Shown: positions 58,872 to 64,000 of the stretch, piece after piece
Layout of the letters: every line of letters begins with the position of its first letter
How positions within the stretch are numbered: position 1 is the first letter of the stretch
Assembly (NCBI RefSeq): GCF_036588685.1
Contig: NW_026963313.1
Coordinates: 124,001 to 188,000, forward strand
DNA: 64,000 nucleotides
Source of the DNA: Mytilus trossulus
Taxonomy: Eukaryota; Mollusca; Bivalvia; Mytilida; Mytilidae
Reading direction: 5' to 3'
The notes under the pieces: model-generated
Databases searched by the model: none
What the model saw: only the letters and a program-made list of their open reading frames with translations
Told to the model about the DNA's origin: nothing
Translations under genes and position numbers: made by a program

Positions 58872-59390
58872 AAATATTCGGTCTCTTTGACACATTCATA
58901 ATTTCCATTCTCAATTTTAAAAGGATCCTCAATGCTCTTCAACTTTGTTTTTGTTTGGTTTATAACTATTTTGATATGAGCCGTACTGATGAGTCTAATT
59001 TAGACGAAACGCGCGTCTGGCATACTAAATTATAATCCTGGTACCTTTGACAACTATTAAATGAACACAACCACCAAAATGAGTTTTTAGAATTATAGAA
59101 GCATTTGTAAAATTTAAATGATTGTAAAATTAGAAGCTTGGATAAACCAAAATCATTGCAATTTAGAGAGGCTCTAGCTTTAAGAAAACTGTAAAAAAAA
59201 AAGTAAAATGACATAAGGACCTTACTCCGAGTTAAACTCGAAAAGTAAATTCCGTAATCAAATAGCAATATCAAACGCTCTAACACATCAAACGAATGGA
59301 CACGAACTGTCATATTTCTCACTTGGTACAGACATTTTTTTATGTAGAAAATGGGGATAAAACATGGTATTATAGCTAGCTTTACCTTTC
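58872..59390 (-). repeat. cluster of three dispersed repeats
   Basis: 58872-58925 AGACAACAACCCGACC-family end (TCTTTGACACATTC, TTTCCATTCTCAATTTT); 58925-59060 GCGCGTTTCGTCTAC family (CAATGCTCTTCAACTTTG, GACGAAACGCGCGTCTGGC); 59205-59390 GAGTTCAGTATTTTTGTGA family (AACACATCAAACGAATGGAC, TTGGTACAGACATTTTTTTA). All are reversed. Confidence 0.75.
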
Positions 59391-60734
59391 AGGTGGAAGA
59401 GGATTGGGAAGTCGAGACTTCTGAGAAATTGGAAAAGTGTGTGTTAAAAGCATGGTCGTTCCCCGCACTTCTGCAAAAGTAGCAAAGAGAGTTTGAAGGT
59501 AAATTAAAAAAGGAGAAGTTCGTTAAAACTGAAAAAAAACGGAAGGAGATAAAAACAATAACCATCTCTTGATTCGGTTGATTCTATACCTTCTACTGAA
59601 TAAGTAGCGGATTATTTCGAGTATCACCGATTGAGTTGTTCCTCCTCCTAGTTAAGCACGCGAATTTTCGACTGTGTTGTCCCTCTTTTCTGGTCTAGAA
59701 AAAGTATTGTTACCTTAACACACTTTTTAAATTCCACAATTAAAAAACTGAAATTTGGAACAGAAATGGCAAATGGCAAATGGCAAATCGAGGGTCGAAC
59801 CAACAATACCTGGGAATTTAGGGGGATCGGCAATTCAATACGGAATTGATAGGGTCGCTGCACGGGTTCTGTTACCCTACTATTTTGATATAATGTAGAT
59901 TTTCAAAATGTATACCCTTTTATATAGCGTAGGAAAATGTAACCCTTGTCCACAATGGTTTGGTTTATGAACTCGTTATAAAATCACTCTTTTTCGGAGC
60001 TCTGATTCGACCTTATCATTATCATACATTTCTGATAGTTACCCACACCGATTCACATATTTTTGAACTCGAAAAAGTGAGCTATTTTACCGAAACTTCC
60101 TATCACAATGTATTGAGGAATTGCCTCCTTACCGTGCAACATTCTATCGACGAACACACTTTATTTGGAATACGTAGGTCTTGTAGGCTTGTAAAAAGTA
60201 TCTCAAATTGCAAATCTAATTATAACAGGCATGATTTTTTTTCTCTTTTTCTCTTTGTTACAAGCATACTTCACTGCTTTGATACTCAATGTATAAAAAA
60301 CGACCGTTTTAACCAACATAAAATTGATTTATTGTTTGTGTAACAAAAACACTTTGCGTTAACCTTCTATATAGTTTTCATGACCTATATTACGTTGAAA
60401 ATGGTTAGGATAGTTTTTCAAGCTCCACTATTAAACAAAATGATGTCGATTTTTAATTCAAGATGGCCGCCGTCAAAATGTTGACTTCAACTCTAAAATA
60501 AGTTCACCTTAAAGAACGTCTGTGCCAAATAGGTACCAGGATAATAACGTATAATTGTATCACCATTTGCATGATTTTGTCAAATTTCGGTACTTAGCTG
60601 CCCCACTATAATTTATCATTGTCTCTATTATTAACACATGTAGATTATTTTTATCACTTAGTAAACACAAAAATCGACAACCGCAATATCTTATAGTTTA
60701 TGAATGATGTTTATTTATTAATACTACCCTTTAA

Positions 60735-61418
60735 AGGAGCACTAGCTACGATATATATACAAAAATAAAGTATGATTTTTTTTTAGATTAATCATTAATT
60801 GAATTGGAATAATGAAATAATAATTTGCTTTTAGCAATCAATTTGCTTTAATTTTGTTGAAATAAGCGATTATACATATTTTTTGACGGATTCACTTGCA
60901 AGTGAATACGTCATCATCATTCTAACCGATATTCATGTGAACTCAATTTAACCCCCTAGCTAGAGACTGACAACGCATGCATTGTACGTGAACTGGTTAT
61001 TTAAAGAAACAAAATGTCAACAATGAAAGTGAAACTACGGTAAATCATTTGATTACTAATTTAATCCACATAAATCATTCTTATACGGTTAAAAACAATA
61101 AGAAACTTATATTTTTAATCTATAAATTCAAATCAAACAGACCTATAAAAATCCAATTGCACGTGCTGGTTTAACCTATTCATATCTTTATTTGTGTTTA
61201 CATCGCTTATATGGTCATCTGAGGTCAAATCGATAGTTAATTAGATGGCATCTGGATTTTAATACACGCGAAACGAACCTACATATCATCTACCCCATGC
61301 TCCGTAAACTGTTTATTTTAAACGTTTGATAGATTGGATAAATGTTTTACATTGTTATTAATCAAATGTGAGAATTTGAGTCAAATTGGTGACCATGAAT
61401 TTGACAGCTAGTGCCCCT
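60735..61418. mobile_element. 684-bp TTAA-flanked MITE
   Basis: TTAA (60731-60734) then AGGAGCACTAGCT on the left; AGCTAGTGCCCCT then TTAA (61419-61422) on the right: inverted termini matching at 12 of 13. The interior includes the perfect palindrome TTCACTTGCAAGTGAA (about 60889). The TTAA duplication is as in piggyBac or Kolobok groups. The termini differ from those of the element at 28279, so this is another family. Confidence 0.8.
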
Positions 61419-61424
61419 TTAAAT

Positions 61425-63200
61425 TGACGTAACTTAATACATAATAGATCTAGCTGATGAAATGCATGTGAGAACATTAAAAATCTTACTCAAAGCATGC
61501 TCTTAAAATAGAGATAAAGGTCAATGCTTTATTATATTCAATAGTTGGTTATTGATATAATTAACAAAAAGCACCTGCAAATCAGCAGGTACCATGTAAT
61601 TTTATTTTAACAGATTAATTTCCTCGTTCTTCTTGCAAAAGTAAAGCACAAAATATATCTTGATATCACGAACTTAAGTTGTTCAAACAGTGCATGTTTG
61701 CCTGTATGTGTGTTTAAATTGGCGTTTATGAATATTGGGGTGACTGTAATTAATCAATCGACGAATACCATATTGCAACGATTCCAGGATAATGGGGAGA
61801 AGATTATGCAACCAATATAAACGTTATCAGTATACGAAAAAGGTTAAGGACACCTGATATCTTTGTTTGTTATGCAATTTAAATCATTCTACGACAACTT
61901 CTACTACTACTGCTTCTACTTATACTAATTATAATAGTAACGAGAGGAATTTATATAATTGACTTGGCACTTGTTTTCCAATCCATGTAGTGTGTTGATG
62001 TTCATATTTATTTATCTGTTTTTAAATAAAATATTGGTTACACTAATAGTAATGTTTATGTTTAAACCATGTAATTCAATATTTCCTCGTTTTTGTTATC
62101 TCTATCTTAAGGGATGAGATCTATAAAACTCTTACGTTAACAATACTTCAACATGTCAAGAGAAATTTTTTTGGGGGGAGGGGGGGGGGGGGGGGTAGTG
62201 AAAAAGATGAAATGTCAACAGAATACGAAATATGTTACGGAAATCTGATATATTTGGAATTATTCTACTATTACTGCTTGTCTTGAATCATAACAAAACT
62301 TTCTAAAATCATCAGTTTATATATTTTATAAAGAATCTAAGGTTTCGACTCCCTCAGACAAAGTTGACCTCGTATTGATTTGGCTAATTATGATGACCTA
62401 TTTTTATCATATAGCCCGTTTACTGTTCCGGTTCTTTTACATATTTTACCTTCAATGAGGTTTAATCCAGACAGACGTTTCGGAAGAAGGGAACTTATAA
62501 AGTCGTGTTTTCATTTAATTATGCTTTTGCTTCCTCTAATAATAAAGATAACCAAGCTAACCACAATGTTATATTTCTTGAAGTATACAAAAATGTATAA
62601 TACCCATTTATATGCAGTAGACACATATAACAGACACGCTAAATAAAGAGAAAGTTTTCAATCTTAATGTAAAAACCAAAGCCAAAGTAGTCTTTTACTA
62701 CACTAATTACAATAGCTTGGCAGTATAATGACATAACAAAAATGTATACATAATTTATCAAAAGGCTAATATTTAAGAATATTTCCACTTCAATATACAA
62801 TTCTAGTGCCAGTAAAAACATTTTGCGTGAGCACTCTTTTCGCTCAATTAAAACTTCTTATAATTAAAATAAAACGAACTCAAAAAATTTAATGCGAAAA
62901 AAGTTTTAACGTTGCATGTGTACTTCTTTTCGATCAATTATATTTAAAAAGGAATATATGACGTCATAACTATAGACAGAGGGGTAAAATAGCACATATA
63001 TCATTATTTCGTATTTAATATGTTAATTAACAAATCACAACCTCTTGTTTTAATACAAAGAACATATTGAAAGAAACAAAACTAAACACTTTGTTTTGAT
63101 TGCAAGTGAACATGAATGGATTGTTTATGTATGCTTTCATTACCGTAATACGTTGTGTTAATTACTTGAATCGATGCCATTCTTATGATGGTTTCATTTT
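61425..63200. other. AT-rich, no gene seen
   Basis: No exon-like frames. A G-run of about 23 bases interrupted by one A lies at 62173-62195. An 88-codon frame at 62380-62646 has no domain I recognise. Confidence 0.5.
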
Positions 63201-63202
63201 TA

Positions 63203-63500
63203 TGGGATTATATTTATACCATGTTTTTTAGCATCAATTATGTTTTATCAAATTATATTATATATTTGATACATTTGTTTGAAGAATATCTAAACCAAAC
63301 CAAACCTTACGTATGTAAAGGTTAATACAGAACCAGTTAATAAAGTTGGTTTTTTATGGGATAATATACATACCAGTTTTTTAGCATCAATTATGTTTTA
63401 TCAAATTATATTATATATTTGATGCATTTGTTGATGAATATCTAAACCAAACTAAACCTTCTGTATATAAAGATAATAACGAAACAAGCTAAGATGATAA
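63203..63500 (+). repeat. two-copy tandem duplication, 153-bp period
   Basis: TTTTTTAGCATCAATTATGT, ATCAAATTATATTATATATT and GAATATCTAAACCAAAC recur 153 bp apart (for example GCATCAA at 63231 and 63384). The remainder to 64000 has no visible feature. Confidence 0.85.
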
Positions 63501-64000
63501 TAAAGTAATTCAAAGCAGAGAACTATTTTCTACCAATTATATCCAGTAAGAAACTAGTTCAGATAATTCCATTGTTGCAATAGTGAAGCAGAACCAATGA
63601 AACATTGTCATTGTAAGCAATGCCTACCTCACTTCAAATAATATCAATGCTTTATTGAATCTGGATTTAAATATTAAAATAACTTTGATCCCATGGGCCT
63701 TTAGCTTTAAAAATCTTATAATCACAAGTTGAAAGTTATAATAAGATTCAACTTCTCATGAAAGGAATTTATTGGTGTATAAGTTGGATCAATTCACTCG
63801 CAAACAAATAAAAGTAGGAAAAGAAAAATGATGTGAAACCAATACAAAAGCATTGTTGTCAACCTTGCATCTTATTCAAATGGTAGAACAATTTATATCC
63901 ATAGAACCCTTGTCCTAATCTGATAAAGAGGAATTTTAACTGAATTCATGGTCAAAATGTCGAAGAAGCTAAGACTTAAATAGTTCATAAACATTAAATC

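Noticed and set aside
59389..59423. Possible 5' exon of the channel (frame KSRLPNPLPPE on the minus strand, with AG before and GTAAAG after)
   Set aside because: Its end phase does not fit the phase-0 start of the exon at 55789, and it overlaps the edge of a dispersed repeat.
59960..60343. 127-codon plus-strand frame
   Set aside because: No recognisable domain, signal or splice context; composition is ordinary AT-rich sequence. Could be re-examined with RNA data.

Overview
The window is animal nuclear DNA, AT-rich and repeat-rich, with genes split by short GT-AG exons. The dispersed repeats (cores such as GCGCGTTTCGTCTAC, AGACAACAACCCGACC, GACAACGCCATGGC and CAGATGCGCATTTCGAC) are of the kind common in marine mussels, so a bivalve, most likely Mytilus or a close relative, is the best guess. 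This is from recognition, not from a search.

Layout. 1-10 kb is almost all tandem satellite: a 39-bp array (about 740-4077, with degenerate copies from about 185) and a ~193-bp satellite (about 4455-9960) organised as a four-monomer higher-order repeat. The two monomers are unrelated except for one 17-bp palindromic box. 11.4-13.1 kb holds three candidate 3' exons of an unidentified plus-strand gene. 15.3-21.7 kb holds a seven-exon minus-strand gene for a 311-residue secreted discoidin (F5/8 type C) plus EGF-like protein, whose exon phases all agree. 24-31.4 kb is rich in non-autonomous inverted-repeat elements, including one nested inside another. 29.8-32.4 kb is a three-exon plus-strand gene recognisable as the dynein-arm attachment factor CCDC103. 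33.4-42.7 kb is a 3.67-kb segmental duplication, each copy carrying the same decayed LINE reverse transcriptase, separated by about 2 kb of other repeats. 43-48 kb is dispersed repeats. 48.4-55.8 kb is a minus-strand gene for a pentameric ligand-gated ion channel lacking both Cys-loop cysteines and having a very short M3-M4 loop. 56-64 kb has repeats, a TTAA-flanked MITE and no gene I can support.

The genes do not form a pathway; each is an independent transcription unit. The discoidin-EGF protein is secreted, CCDC103 acts in the cytoplasm of ciliated cells, and the channel sits in a membrane. The strongest candidates for something undescribed are the shared palindromic box and higher-order structure of the two satellites, followed by the Cys-less channel and several short elements with intact target duplications.
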